A DNA stretch of 64,000 nt, taken from Hasllibacter sp963833115 (GTDB taxonomy: Bacteria > Pseudomonadota > Alphaproteobacteria > Rhodobacterales > Rhodobacteraceae). Below the pieces are notes generated by a model that was given only the letters and a program-made list of their open reading frames with translations, was not told the DNA's origin and did no database searches. The stretch is taken from contig CAWHWS010000002.1 of assembly GCA_963833115.1 (NCBI GenBank), forward strand, positions 682,001 to 746,000, given 5' to 3'. Both the position numbers and the translations under genes were made by a program. Below, piece by piece: positions 28,750-37,727 of this stretch (the first letter of the stretch is position 1; every line of letters starts with the position of its first letter).

Positions 28750-29394
28750 TCAGGGCGCCGGGGGGTCGTATAGCACCCGGACGCCGCCGGAGAGAACCAG
28801 GCGGTCTGCGGTCATGGTCAGGGCGCCGGCGGCGACGGCGCCGAGCGGGCCGACGCCCGAGAGCGGGCCCGCCGCCTCGACCTCGGTGCGCCCCAGGGCG
28901 GCGACGACCCGCGGGGCGGTCAGGTCCCAGCCGTCCGAGGTGCCGATGCGGACCCCGCCGCTCACGGTGACGTCCTCGCGGCCGATGCGGCCCAGGGGGG
29001 CGCGCAGGGTCAGCGTGCGCGCGCCGCCGGCGACGAGCGCCTCGACGCTCCGGGCGACGAGGGTGCCCGGCGCGTCCGGGTCGGGGCGGGCGGCGCTGGC
29101 GCTCAGGGTGACGGCGTCCCCGTCGTCGGTGACGCCGGCGAATCTCGGGGCGCCGACGCGCTCGCCCTGCGCGCCCGCCGCGGCGGCGGAGGCGAGGGCG
29201 GGCGCGGGCGCGCCCCCGCCGGGCCGGGAGGCGACGAGGAAGAGCGAGGAGAGGAGCGCCACCGCCGCCAGCGGCAGCGCCAGCTTGGCGGCCCCGACGA
29301 AGCGGGACCAGCCGTCCGGCCCCGGGACCAGGGCCGGTGGCATCGGCGGCATCGGCGGCGGGGGCGGGCGCCTAGTGGGTGAAGATGTCGACAT
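28750..29394 (-). CDS. lptC: LPS export complex membrane protein LptC
   Basis: 214 residues: a proline-rich cytoplasmic start (PPPPPMPPMPP), one membrane helix (residues about 34-55, AAKLALPLAAVALLSSLFLVA) and a periplasmic LptC-type domain (PRFAGVTDDGDAVTLSASAA, LTAPRVVAALGRTEVEAAG, TMTADRLVLSGGVRVLYD). It passes LPS from LptBFG to LptA. It overlaps the end of the nrnC gene by 23 nt. Confidence 0.88.
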   Translation of the reverse strand: MSTSSPTRRPPPPPMPPMPPALVPGPDGWSRFVGAAKLALPLAAVALLSSLFLVASRPGGGAPAPALASAAAAGAQGERVGAPRFAGVTDDGDAVTLSASAARPDPDAPGTLVARSVEALVAGGARTLTLRAPLGRIGREDVTVSGGVRIGTSDGWDLTAPRVVAALGRTEVEAAGPLSGVGPLGAVAAGALTMTADRLVLSGGVRVLYDPPAP

Positions 29395-29983
29395 CGGCCC
29401 AGCCGGCCAGATCGAGGGCGGCGCGGGTCGGCAGGAAGTCGAAGCAGGCCTCCGCGAGGGCCAGGCGGCCTTCGCGCTCCAGGCGCTCCAGCAGGATCTC
29501 CCGGATGGCGTGCAGGTGCAGCACGTCGGAGGCCGCGTAGCTGAGCTGCGCCTCGGTGAGGTCCGGGGCGCCCCAGTCGGAGGATTGCTGCTGCTTGGAG
29601 ATGTCCACGTCGAGGAGCTCGTGCGTGAGCTTCGCCAGCCCGTGCCGGTCGGTGTAGGTGCGGATCAGCTTGGAGGCGATCTTGGTGCACCAGACGGGGC
29701 GCGCCAGGGTGCGAAACGCGTGGTGCATGGCCGCGATGTCGAAGCGGCCGAAATGGAAGAGCTTGAGCGTGGCGGGATCGGCGAGGAGGGCCGCGAGGAC
29801 GGGGGCCTCGGACTGGCCTGGCGCCACCTGGACCATGTGCGCGTCCCCCGAGCCGTCCGAGAGCTGCACCAGGCAGAGGCGGTCGCGATGGGGGTTCAGG
29901 CCCATCGTCTCGCAGTCGATGGCGACGACGGGTCCGAGGGCGAGGTCCGCGGGCAGGTCGCCGCGGTGGAGGTGGTTGGCCAT
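29372..29983 (-). CDS. nrnC: Short RNase D-like 3'-5' exonuclease (NrnC-type oligoribonuclease)
   Basis: 203 residues, half the length of classical RNase D because the HRDC domains are absent; this is the NrnC form known from Bartonella and Brucella, which degrades 2-5 nt RNAs and replaces Orn in alphaproteobacteria. The DEDDy catalytic set is complete: D23 and E25 (AIDCETMG), D82 (HFGRFD), Y149 and D153 (LSYAASDV). Upstream of and overlapping lptC. GAGGA stands 6 nt before the ATG and a promoter-like pair lies at 30012-30039. Confidence 0.9.
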   Translation of the reverse strand: MANHLHRGDLPADLALGPVVAIDCETMGLNPHRDRLCLVQLSDGSGDAHMVQVAPGQSEAPVLAALLADPATLKLFHFGRFDIAAMHHAFRTLARPVWCTKIASKLIRTYTDRHGLAKLTHELLDVDISKQQQSSDWGAPDLTEAQLSYAASDVLHLHAIREILLERLEREGRLALAEACFDFLPTRAALDLAGWADVDIFTH

Positions 29984-30011
29984 GGGTGTCCTCGCGCGGG
30001 GGGATGCGCGG

Positions 30012-30039
30012 GCCTAGCGCGGCGGGGACGCGGGGGCAA
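30012..30039 (-). promoter_or_regulatory. Candidate promoter of nrnC-lptCAB
   Basis: On the minus strand TTGCCC (30039-30034) and CTAGGC (30017-30012) are 16 bp apart, 29 bp upstream of nrnC. On the plus strand TTGACG (30092-30097) with CAAGCT (30116-30121) may serve the divergent monooxygenase gene. Both are pattern matches only. Confidence 0.4.
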
Positions 30040-30150
30040 CGCGGGGCCCGGCGGCCGGGCGCCGGGGGGCCGCCGCCCGGGGGCGCGCCGCTTGACGCAG
30101 GGGCGGCCGGCCCGCCAAGCTGCGGGCACGCATCTTGGGAGGGACGAGGC

Positions 30151-31950
30151 ATGCTCGACACCACAGCGCGCGACACCGTGACCCGGGCCCTGCAGGACCT
30201 GGAGGCGGCGATGGCCGCCCGCGACGCCGCCGGGGCGGCCGCCCTGTTCGAGGCGGGGGGGTTCTGGCGCGACCTCGTGACGTTCACCTGGAACCTCAGG
30301 ACGATGGAGGGGCGGGCGGCGATCGAGGCGATGCTGGCGGCGCAGCTCGATCACGTGGACCCGTCGGGGCTGCGCATCGCCGAGGGGGAGGTGGCGAGCG
30401 AGGAGGGCGGCGTCGCGACCGCCTGGATCGAGTTCGAGACGGGGGTGGCGCGGGGGTCCGGCCTGATCCGGGTGCGGGATGGCGCGATCTGGACGCTGCT
30501 GACGGCGATGACGGAGCTCAAGGGCCATGAGGAACCGCTCGGGCGCGAGCGCCCGCAGGGGGCGCTGCACGGGGCGGGCACGGGCGAGCCGTCCTGGGCG
30601 GAGCGGCGCGAGGCGGAGGCGCGCGCGCTCGGCCGCGAGGTGCAGCCGCACACCCTGGTGATCGGGGGCGGGCAGGGGGGCATCGCGCTGGGCGCGCGGC
30701 TGCGGAGCCTGGGCGTGCCGGCGCTCGTGATCGAGCGGGGCGCGCGGGCGGGGGACTCGTGGCGCAGGCGGTACAAGTCGCTCTGCCTGCACGATCCGGT
30801 CTGGTACGACCACCTGCCCTATCTGCCGTTCCCGGAGAGCTGGCCGGTCTTCGCGCCCAAGGACAAGATCGGCGACTGGCTGGAGATGTACGTCCGGGTG
30901 ATGGAGATCCCGTACTGGACCGAGGCCGCCGCCAGGTCCGCCCGCTGGGACGAGGACGCGGGCGCGTGGGAGGTCGTCGTGGAGCGGGGCGGGGAGGAGA
31001 TCGTGCTGCGGCCCAGGGAGCTCGTGTTCGCGACGGGGATGTCGGGCAAGGCGAACGTGCCGGACTACCCTGGGATGGAGGATTTCGAGGGCGATCAGCA
31101 CCATTCGAGCGCGCATCCGGGACCGGACGCCTATGCCGGCAAGCGGGCCGTGGTGATCGGCTCGAACAACTCCGCCCACGACATCTGCGCCGCGCTCTGG
31201 GAGGCGGGGGCGGACGTGACCATGGTGCAGCGCTCCACCACCCACATCGTGCGCTCGGAGAGCCTGATGGAGGTGGCGCTGGGCGGGCTCTACTCGGAGG
31301 CCGCGGTCGAGGGCGGGATGACGACCCTCAAGGCGGACATGACCTTCGCCTCGATCCCCTACGCGATCCTGCACGAGTTCCAGATCCCCGTCTACGAGGA
31401 GATCGCGCGCCGGGACGCGGGCTTCTACGAGGCGCTGGAGGCGGCGGGGTTCCGGCTCGACTGGGGCGCGGACGGCTCGGGCCTGTTCATGAAGTACCTG
31501 CGGCGGGGGTCGGGCTACTACATCGACGTCGGCGCCTCGCAGCTGATCATCGACGGGAGGGTCAAGCTCGCCCACGGGCAGGTGGCGCGGATCGTGCCGG
31601 ACGGCGTCGTGCTGGAGGACGGCACCGAGCTGCCGGCGGACGTGATCGTCTACGCTACCGGCTACGGGTCGATGAACGGCTGGATCGCGGACCTGATCGA
31701 CCGGGAGACGGCGGACAAGGTGGGCAAGGTCTGGGGGCTGGGCTCGGACACGCCGAAGGACCCGGGCCCGTGGGAGGGCGAGCAGCGGGGCATGTGGAAG
31801 CCGGGCCAGGTGCCGCACCTGTGGATGCACGGCGGCAACCTGCACCAGTCGCGGCACTACTCGCTCTACCTCGCGCTCCAGCTCAAGGCGCGGTTCGAGG
31901 GGATCGCGACGCCGGTCCACGGGCTCCAGGAGGTGCACCATGCCGGGTGA
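30151..31950 (+). CDS. NTF2-like domain fused to an FAD/NAD(P)-dependent monooxygenase
   Basis: 599 residues. Residues 1-125 form an NTF2/SnoaL-like fold (LFEAGGFWRDLVTFTWNLRT, TMEGRAAIEAML). From 165 on it is a flavin monooxygenase: FAD motif GGGQGG at 172-177, RAGDSWRRRYKSLCLHDP, NADPH motif VVIGSNNSAHDI near 334, and VYATGY near 505. It resembles YUC/Baeyer-Villiger-like oxygenases. GGGAGGGACGAGGC precedes the ATG. It lies 104 bp before a sugar ABC importer/DhaKL operon; whether it shares its substrate is open. The substrate cannot be read from sequence. Confidence 0.82.
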   Translation: MLDTTARDTVTRALQDLEAAMAARDAAGAAALFEAGGFWRDLVTFTWNLRTMEGRAAIEAMLAAQLDHVDPSGLRIAEGEVASEEGGVATAWIEFETGVARGSGLIRVRDGAIWTLLTAMTELKGHEEPLGRERPQGALHGAGTGEPSWAERREAEARALGREVQPHTLVIGGGQGGIALGARLRSLGVPALVIERGARAGDSWRRRYKSLCLHDPVWYDHLPYLPFPESWPVFAPKDKIGDWLEMYVRVMEIPYWTEAAARSARWDEDAGAWEVVVERGGEEIVLRPRELVFATGMSGKANVPDYPGMEDFEGDQHHSSAHPGPDAYAGKRAVVIGSNNSAHDICAALWEAGADVTMVQRSTTHIVRSESLMEVALGGLYSEAAVEGGMTTLKADMTFASIPYAILHEFQIPVYEEIARRDAGFYEALEAAGFRLDWGADGSGLFMKYLRRGSGYYIDVGASQLIIDGRVKLAHGQVARIVPDGVVLEDGTELPADVIVYATGYGSMNGWIADLIDRETADKVGKVWGLGSDTPKDPGPWEGEQRGMWKPGQVPHLWMHGGNLHQSRHYSLYLALQLKARFEGIATPVHGLQEVHHAG

Positions 31951-31970
31951 GCGGGACGCGGCGGAAAGCG

Positions 31971-31999
31971 CTGGACCGGCGCGGGCGAGGCTGTAGGTT
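31971..31999 (+). promoter_or_regulatory. Candidate promoter of the sugar ABC/dhaKL operon
   Basis: CTGGAC (31971-31976) and TAGGTT (31994-31999), 17 bp apart, 55 bp upstream of the binding-protein gene. The -35 is one base from TTGGAC. If real, the ABC operon can be read independently of the monooxygenase. Confidence 0.4.
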
Positions 32000-32054
32000 C
32001 GGGCGGCACGACGGCCCCGCCATGAGGGCCGCGTATCCTCGGGAGGAGACCATC

Positions 32055-33035
32055 ATGACCATCCGCCGCACGCTCGCCGCCGCCCTCGCCACCACCGCGC
32101 TCGCCGCGCCGGCCTTCGCCGACGCCCATTCCAAGGACATCGCGACGGTGGTGAAGATCGCCGGCATCCAGTGGTTCGACCGCATGCAGGAGGGCGTGGA
32201 CCAGTTCGCCGCCGACACCGGGATGAACGCGTTCCAGGTCGGCCCGGCGCAGGCCGACCCGCAGCAGCAGGCGGCCCTGATCGAGGACATGATCGCCCAG
32301 GGCGTCGACGCCCTCGCCGTGGTGCCGATGAGCCCCGAGGCGCTCGAGCCGGTCCTCAAGCGGGCGATGGACGCGGGGATCACCGTGGTCACGCACGAGG
32401 CCGCGAGCCAGGAGAACACGACCTACGACATCGAGGCGTTCCGCAACGAGGATTTCGGCGCCAACCTGATGGACCGGCTCGCGTCCTGCATGGGCGAGAC
32501 GGGGGAGTACGCGGTGTTCGTCGGCTCGCTCACCTCCCAGACGCACAACCAGTGGGTCGACGGCGCCATCGCGCGCCAGGAGGAGGCCTATCCGGACATG
32601 ACGCTGGTGGGCGACAAGAACGAGACCTTCGACGACCAGCAGCAGGCCTACGCCAAGGCGCAGGAGGTGCTGCGCGCCTATCCCGACATCAAGGGGATGC
32701 AGGGGTCCGCGTCGACGGACGTGGCGGGGATCGGCCTCGCCATCGAGGAGCGGGGGCTCGAGGACGCGACCTGCGTGCTGGGCACGTCGCTGCCGTCGAT
32801 CGCGGGGCAGTACATGGAGACGGGCGCCGTGGACGGCATCGGCTTCTGGGACCCGAAGATCGCGGGGCAGGTGATGAACGCCGTCGCCGTGATGGTCATG
32901 GACGGCGAGGAGGTGACGGACGGCATGGACCTCGGCTTCGAGGGCTACGAGGCCATCACGCTCGACGGGAAGGTGATCTACGGGCAGGCCTTCGTGGACG
33001 TGGATGCCGACAACATGGCCGACTACCCGTTCTGA
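32055..33035 (+). CDS. Sugar ABC transporter periplasmic binding protein, RhaS/LsrB-like
   Basis: 326 residues with a signal peptide (RRTLAAALATTALAAPAFA). Mature sequence follows the Peripla_BP_4 pattern: VVKIAGIQWFDRMQEGVDQF, AALIEDMIAQGVDALAVVPMSPEAL (two segments), MDAGITVVTHEA, and YPDIKGMQGSASTDVAGIG. The family includes binding proteins for rhamnose and AI-2 as well as various ketoses and polyols. GGGAGGAG precedes the ATG. Followed by its ATPase, two permeases and dhaKL, so the ligand is probably a small ketose or polyol phosphorylated by DhaKL (inference). Confidence 0.85.
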   Translation: MTIRRTLAAALATTALAAPAFADAHSKDIATVVKIAGIQWFDRMQEGVDQFAADTGMNAFQVGPAQADPQQQAALIEDMIAQGVDALAVVPMSPEALEPVLKRAMDAGITVVTHEAASQENTTYDIEAFRNEDFGANLMDRLASCMGETGEYAVFVGSLTSQTHNQWVDGAIARQEEAYPDMTLVGDKNETFDDQQQAYAKAQEVLRAYPDIKGMQGSASTDVAGIGLAIEERGLEDATCVLGTSLPSIAGQYMETGAVDGIGFWDPKIAGQVMNAVAVMVMDGEEVTDGMDLGFEGYEAITLDGKVIYGQAFVDVDADNMADYPF

Positions 33036-33087
33036 GGCGGCACCGCCGCCGGGGAGCCGGGGGGCCACGCGTCCCCCGGCATCGTAT

Positions 33088-34614
33088 ATGACCAATCCTG
33101 ACCTCTCCACCGAAGTGCCCGCCGGCGGGGCGCAGCCCCTCGTGGAGCTGGAGGGCGTGACGAAGCGCTATGCCGCGATCACCGCCTTGGACGGCGTGAG
33201 CATGGCCATCGCGCCCGGGGAGGCGGTGTGCCTGGCGGGGGAGAACGGGTCGGGGAAGTCGACGCTGATCAAGGTCCTGGTCGGGGTGGAGCGGCACGAC
33301 GAGGGGGTCGTGCGCTTCGGCGGCGAGGCGCAGCATCGGATCACGCCGGGTTCGGCGGCGGCGGCGGGGATCAAGGTGATCTTCCAGGATTTCAGCCTGT
33401 TCCCGAACCTGACGGTGGCGGAGAACATCGCCCTGCCGGCGGAGCGGGCCGACGGGGCGCGGCTCTTCGCGCGGGGGCGCGTGCGCGAGCGGGCGGCGGC
33501 GGTGCTGGAGCGGATCGGGGTGGGCCTCGACCTCTCGGCGCGGGTCGAGGCGCTGCCGGTGGCGCACAAGCAGGTGGTGGCGATCGCGCGGGCGCTGGCG
33601 GGGGGCGCGCGCCTCATCGTGATGGACGAGCCGACCACGGCCCTGACGGAGCGGGAGGTGGCGCGGCTGCTGGACCTGATCCGGCGGCTGAAGGCGGACG
33701 GGGTGGCGATCCTCTTCGTGTCGCACAAGCTGGCCGAGGTGCTGGAGGTCTGCGAGCACGTGGTCGTGCTGCGCAACGGCAGGAAGGTGGCGGACGGACC
33801 CGCGAGCGGCTTCGACGCCGCGTCCCTGACTCGGGCGATGACGGGGCGGGACGTGGGCACCGCGCCGCCCGCGCCGCTGCGGGAGGGGGCGCCGGTGATC
33901 CTCGAGGTGGACGGGCTCACGAAGGCGGGGGCGTTCGCGGACGTGTCCTTCGAGCTGCGCGCCGGCGAGGTGCTTGGCATCGCGGGGCTCCTGGGCTCGG
34001 GGCGGACGTCGCTGGCGAAGGCGCTGTTCGGGCTGGCCGTCCCCGACGGGGGGCGGATCGTGCTGGACGGCGCGCCCTTGCGGGTCGGGGATCCGGTGGC
34101 GGCCGCGGCGGCGGGGATCGGCTACGTGCCGGAGGACCGGCTGACGGAGGGGCTGTTCCTGACGCAGTCCATCGCGCGCAACGTGGCGGTGGGGCGGCTC
34201 GGGGCGCATTCCTCGGGCGGGCTCCTGGACCTGCGCGCGATGGGCGCGGAGGCGCGGGAATGGCTGCGGCGGCTGTCGGTCAAGGCGCCGGACGCGGAGG
34301 CGCCCGTGCGCTCGCTCTCCGGCGGGAACCAGCAGCGGGTGGTGCTGGCGCGCTGGATGGCGCGGGCGCCGAAGGTCCTGGTCCTGAACGGGCCGTCGGT
34401 GGGGGTGGACGTCGGCTCCAAGGCGGAGATCCACGGGATCGTCGCGGACCTCGCGGCGAGCGGCCTGGGGGTGATCGTGATCTCGGACGACCTGCCGGAG
34501 ATCCTCTCGACCTGCCACCGCATCCTGGTGATGAAGGCGGGGCGGATGACGGAGGAGCTGATGGGCGGGGCGGGCGTGAGCGAGGGCGACCTTTCGCACA
34601 GGCTCGCGTCGTGA
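33088..34614 (+). CDS. Sugar ABC transporter ATPase with two nucleotide-binding domains
   Basis: 508 residues, RbsA/RhaT/LsrA-like tandem ATPase. First domain: Walker A GENGSGKST near 50, Walker B LIVMDEPTTALTERE near 175. Second domain: degenerate P-loop GLLGSGRTS near 300, signature LSGGNQQRVVLARW near 405, and VLNGPSVGVDVGSK, where the Walker B Asp-Glu has become Asn-Gly. A non-canonical second site is common in this class. The start at 33088 has no clear ribosome site; the 52-bp gap after the binding protein may contain another mechanism. Confidence 0.9.
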   Translation: MTNPDLSTEVPAGGAQPLVELEGVTKRYAAITALDGVSMAIAPGEAVCLAGENGSGKSTLIKVLVGVERHDEGVVRFGGEAQHRITPGSAAAAGIKVIFQDFSLFPNLTVAENIALPAERADGARLFARGRVRERAAAVLERIGVGLDLSARVEALPVAHKQVVAIARALAGGARLIVMDEPTTALTEREVARLLDLIRRLKADGVAILFVSHKLAEVLEVCEHVVVLRNGRKVADGPASGFDAASLTRAMTGRDVGTAPPAPLREGAPVILEVDGLTKAGAFADVSFELRAGEVLGIAGLLGSGRTSLAKALFGLAVPDGGRIVLDGAPLRVGDPVAAAAAGIGYVPEDRLTEGLFLTQSIARNVAVGRLGAHSSGGLLDLRAMGAEAREWLRRLSVKAPDAEAPVRSLSGGNQQRVVLARWMARAPKVLVLNGPSVGVDVGSKAEIHGIVADLAASGLGVIVISDDLPEILSTCHRILVMKAGRMTEELMGGAGVSEGDLSHRLAS

Positions 34615-34632
34615 CGGCCTTGGCGCACGCCG

Positions 34633-34705
34633 CCCCGGACCGGGTCCGGGGCCCCGTGGTCGGGGAGCGCTCCAAGCCCGCGAGGCCCCGGGTCGAGCCC
34701 GGGGC
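34633..34705. repeat. Pair of GC palindromes between ATPase and permease genes
   Basis: Two inverted repeats: CCCCGGAC / GTCCGGGG (34633-34651, 3-nt loop) and GCCCCGGG / CCCGGGGC (34685-34705, 5-nt loop). They look like the short dispersed palindromic elements (GGGTCNAGCCCGGGG type) found between genes in many GC-rich alphaproteobacteria. Inside an operon they may tune the amount of permease relative to ATPase mRNA. Confidence 0.5.
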
Positions 34706-34729
34706 GGCTCTGTGCTCCGAGGGGTCGCG

Positions 34730-35767
34730 ATGAGCGCCGAGCGGGGGATCGCGGGGGCGCCGGAGGCGGGGGCGCGGCGGCCGCGGCTCGACTGGGCGCG
34801 CAACGAGGTGCTGGTGGCGGGGGTGATCGGGGCCTTCGTGGTCTGGGGCGCGGTGGCGGACCCGAACTTCCTGTCGATCCCGACGGCGACGGACCTGATG
34901 CGCAACTCGATCGTGCTGGGCATCTTCGCGGTGGGCGCGATGCTGGTGCTGGTCTCGGGCGGGATCGACGTGAGCTTCACGGCGGTCGCGGCGGTGGCGA
35001 TGTACTCGACGACGGTGCTGCTGCTGGCCCACGCGCCGGACCTCGCCTGGCCGCTGGCCTTCGCGGTGGCGATGGTGATCGGCGCGGCGCTGGGCGCGGT
35101 CAACGGGGTGCTGATCGCGGTGTTCCGGCTGCCGACCCTCATCGTGACGCTGGGCACGCTGTCGGTGTTCCGGGGGTTCCTCCTGACCTTCGTCGGCACG
35201 GTGCAGATCAGCGCGCTGCCGCCCGAGATGCGGGGGTTCAGCCGGCTGATGATGGTGCGGGGCACGAACGCGGACGGCTCGTTCTACTCGCTGCCCTGGG
35301 CGTTCGCGTTCCTCGTGGGGATCGTCGTGCTGACGTGGTTCATCCTGCAGCGCACGATGCTGGGGCGGTCGATCTACGCCATCGGGGGATCGGAGGAATC
35401 GGCCCGCCGGATCGGGATCGGCGTGCGGCGCACGCAGATGTTCGTATATATTTATGTCGGGGCGCTCGCGGGGCTCGCGGGGATCGTCCACGCGTCGATG
35501 GCGCGGATCGCGAACCCGTTCGACCTGGTGGGGCTGGAGCTCTCGGTGATCGCCGCGGTGGTGCTGGGCGGCGCGCGGCTGGCGGGGGGGTACGGGACGT
35601 TGACGGGCACGCTTCTGGGCGTCGCGCTGATCGTGCTGGTGAGCAACTCGCTGATCGTGCTGGGGATACCGTCGACCTGGCAGTCGGTGGTGATCGGCAC
35701 GCTGATCCTGGTGGGCACCGGCCTGCCGGCCTGGCAGGCGCGGCGGGCGGAGGCGCGCAGCGCATGA
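34730..35767 (+). CDS. Sugar ABC transporter permease 1 (BPD_transp_2 family)
   Basis: 345 residues, about eight to ten membrane helices, with the family motifs LVLVSGGIDVSFTAVAA near 80, TLIVTLGTLSVFRGF near 140 and GALAGLAGIVHASM near 250. ATG 34730 follows GAGGGG by about 5 nt and is preferred over the in-frame GTG at 34712. Overlaps the next permease by 4 nt (ATGA). Ribose/rhamnose/AI-2 type transporters use two such subunits. Confidence 0.9.
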   Translation: MSAERGIAGAPEAGARRPRLDWARNEVLVAGVIGAFVVWGAVADPNFLSIPTATDLMRNSIVLGIFAVGAMLVLVSGGIDVSFTAVAAVAMYSTTVLLLAHAPDLAWPLAFAVAMVIGAALGAVNGVLIAVFRLPTLIVTLGTLSVFRGFLLTFVGTVQISALPPEMRGFSRLMMVRGTNADGSFYSLPWAFAFLVGIVVLTWFILQRTMLGRSIYAIGGSEESARRIGIGVRRTQMFVYIYVGALAGLAGIVHASMARIANPFDLVGLELSVIAAVVLGGARLAGGYGTLTGTLLGVALIVLVSNSLIVLGIPSTWQSVVIGTLILVGTGLPAWQARRAEARSA

Positions 35768-36729
35768 GGGTGCTCGGCTCTCCGGAGGGACGGCTGGCGA
35801 TCATCGCCGTGGCGATCTTCGCGCTGATGGCGGCGCTGTCGCCCGACCGGTTCCTGTCGGCGCAGAACATGACCTCGATGGCGTTCCAGTTCCCGGAGTT
35901 CGCGATCCTGGCGCTGGCGATGACCGTCGCGATGCTGACGGGGGGGATCGACCTGTCGGTGGTGGGGGTGTCCAACCTCTCTGCGGTGATCGCGGCGACG
36001 CTCCTGGTGCGCCTGACCGGGGAGGGGTCGGGCGCGGGGGTGCTGATCCTGGCCTCGCTGCTGGCGCTGGGGGTGGGGCTGCTGGCGGGGCTGTTCAACG
36101 GGGTGCTGGTGGCCAAGCTGGGGCTGCCGCCGATCCTGGCGACGCTGGGGTCGGGGCTGATCTTCACCGGGCTGGCGATCGCGCTCACGGGGGGGAGCGC
36201 GGTGATGGGCTTCCCGCCGGCGGCGGCGTTCCTGGGCAACGGGACGGTGGCGGGCGTGCCCGTGCCCCTGATCCTCTTCGCGGTCCTGGCGGCGGGGCTG
36301 GCGTTCGTGCTGTCGCGCACGGCGTTCGGGGTGGCGCTGCGGATGTACGGGGCCAACCCGCTGGCGGCGCGGTTCGCCGCCGTCGACGTGGACCGCACGC
36401 TGATCCGGGTCTACGCGGCCTCGGGGATGCTGGCGGCCGTGGCGGGGATGGTGGTGATGAGCCGGGCCAACTCGGCCAAGGCCGATTACGGCTCGTCCTA
36501 CTTGCTGCTCGCCGTGCTCATCGCCGTCCTCGGGGGGGTGAACCCCTATGGCGGCTACGGGCGGGTGATCGGCGTGGTGCTGGCGGTGCTGTCGATGCAG
36601 TTCCTGTCGTCGGGGCTCAACATGCTCCAGGTCTCCAACTTCGCGCGCGAGCTGATCTGGGGATTGCTGCTGATCGGGGTGATGCTCCTGAACATCGCGC
36701 GCATGCCGACACGGCGGAGGAAGACATGA
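35764..36729 (+). CDS. Sugar ABC transporter permease 2 (BPD_transp_2 family)
   Basis: 321 residues, second membrane subunit of the importer. Signatures: AMLTGGIDLSVVGVSNLSAV near 60, PPILATLGSGLIFTG near 125, and YLLLAVLIAVLGGVNPYGGYG near 250. Starts in ATGA overlap with permease 1 and ends in ATGA overlap with dhaK, so transport and phosphorylation genes are translated in a chain. Confidence 0.9.
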   Translation: MRVLGSPEGRLAIIAVAIFALMAALSPDRFLSAQNMTSMAFQFPEFAILALAMTVAMLTGGIDLSVVGVSNLSAVIAATLLVRLTGEGSGAGVLILASLLALGVGLLAGLFNGVLVAKLGLPPILATLGSGLIFTGLAIALTGGSAVMGFPPAAAFLGNGTVAGVPVPLILFAVLAAGLAFVLSRTAFGVALRMYGANPLAARFAAVDVDRTLIRVYAASGMLAAVAGMVVMSRANSAKADYGSSYLLLAVLIAVLGGVNPYGGYGRVIGVVLAVLSMQFLSSGLNMLQVSNFARELIWGLLLIGVMLLNIARMPTRRRKT

Positions 36730-37727
36730 AGAAGATCCTGAACGACCCCGAGGCCTACGTGGACGAGATGCTGGAGGGCCTCGTGGCGGCGCATCCGGAG
36801 CATTACCGGCTCGTCGGCGAGGACATGCGCGCGGTGGCGCGGGCGAGCCCGGGGGCGGAGGGCAAGGTCGGGATCGTCTCGGGCGGCGGCTCGGGGCACC
36901 TGCCGGTGTTCACGGGCTACGTCGGCACGGGCCTGCTGGACGCCTGCGCGATCGGGGACGTGTTCGCCTCGCCCACGGCGGAGCAGATGGCGGACGCGAT
37001 CCGCGCGGCGGACCGGGGGGCGGGCGTGCTGCGGCTCTACGGGAACTACGGCGGCGACGTGATGAACTTCGACATGGCCGGCGACCTCGTGGAGATGGAG
37101 GAGATCGAGACGACGACCGTCCTCCTCGCCGACGACGTGGCGAGCGCGGGGCCGGAGGAGGCTTCGAAGCGCCGCGGGGTCGCGGGCATGATCTACGCCT
37201 TCAAGATCGCGGGCGCGGCGGCGGAGGCGGGCGGGGACCTCGCCGACGTCACGCGCGTGGCGCAGGCGGCGGCGGACGCCTGCCGGTCGATCGGGGTCGC
37301 GCTCAGCCCGTGCACGGTGCCGCAGGCGGGGCGGCCCACCTTTGAGATCGGGGAGACCGAGATCGAGATGGGCATGGGCATCCACGGCGAGCCCGGCGTC
37401 TGGCGCGGGGAGCTGCGCCCGGCCGACGAGATCGCGGGCGAGATGATGGACCGGCTGCTGGGGGACATGGCCCTCTCGGAGGGCGACCGGGTCTCGGTCC
37501 TCGTCAACTCGCTCGGGGCGACGCCGCACGAGGAGCTCTACATCATGTATCGTGTGGTCAAGGCGCGGATCGAGGCGGCGGGGGCGGAGGTCGTGATGCC
37601 GCTGGTGGGGCGCTACGCGACCTCGATGGAGATGGCCGGCGCGTCGGTGACGCTGTGCAAGCTGGACGCCGAGCTGGAGCGGCACCTGACGGCGCCCTGC
37701 GACTGCGCGTTCTGGACGGTGCGGTGA
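36726..37727 (+). CDS. dhaK: Dihydroxyacetone kinase family, DhaK subunit
   Basis: 333 residues. DhaK binds its ketose covalently through a histidine: H220 in GMGIHGEPGV is present. SGGGSGHLP at 52-60 and YGNYGGDVMNFDMA near 107 are family signatures. With DhaL it phosphorylates dihydroxyacetone or, in related systems, erythrulose and other short ketoses using ATP. No DhaM or other PTS subunit is nearby, so an ATP-dependent form is likely. Coupled to the sugar permease before it and to dhaL after it. Confidence 0.9.
   Translation: MKKILNDPEAYVDEMLEGLVAAHPEHYRLVGEDMRAVARASPGAEGKVGIVSGGGSGHLPVFTGYVGTGLLDACAIGDVFASPTAEQMADAIRAADRGAGVLRLYGNYGGDVMNFDMAGDLVEMEEIETTTVLLADDVASAGPEEASKRRGVAGMIYAFKIAGAAAEAGGDLADVTRVAQAAADACRSIGVALSPCTVPQAGRPTFEIGETEIEMGMGIHGEPGVWRGELRPADEIAGEMMDRLLGDMALSEGDRVSVLVNSLGATPHEELYIMYRVVKARIEAAGAEVVMPLVGRYATSMEMAGASVTLCKLDAELERHLTAPCDCAFWTVR

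Noticed and set aside
32055..33035. Calling the RhaS/LsrB-like importer an autoinducer-2 (Lsr) uptake system
   Set aside because: No LsrK, LsrR, LsrF or LsrG is present; the kinase genes are DhaK/DhaL type, so a small ketose or polyol is more likely.
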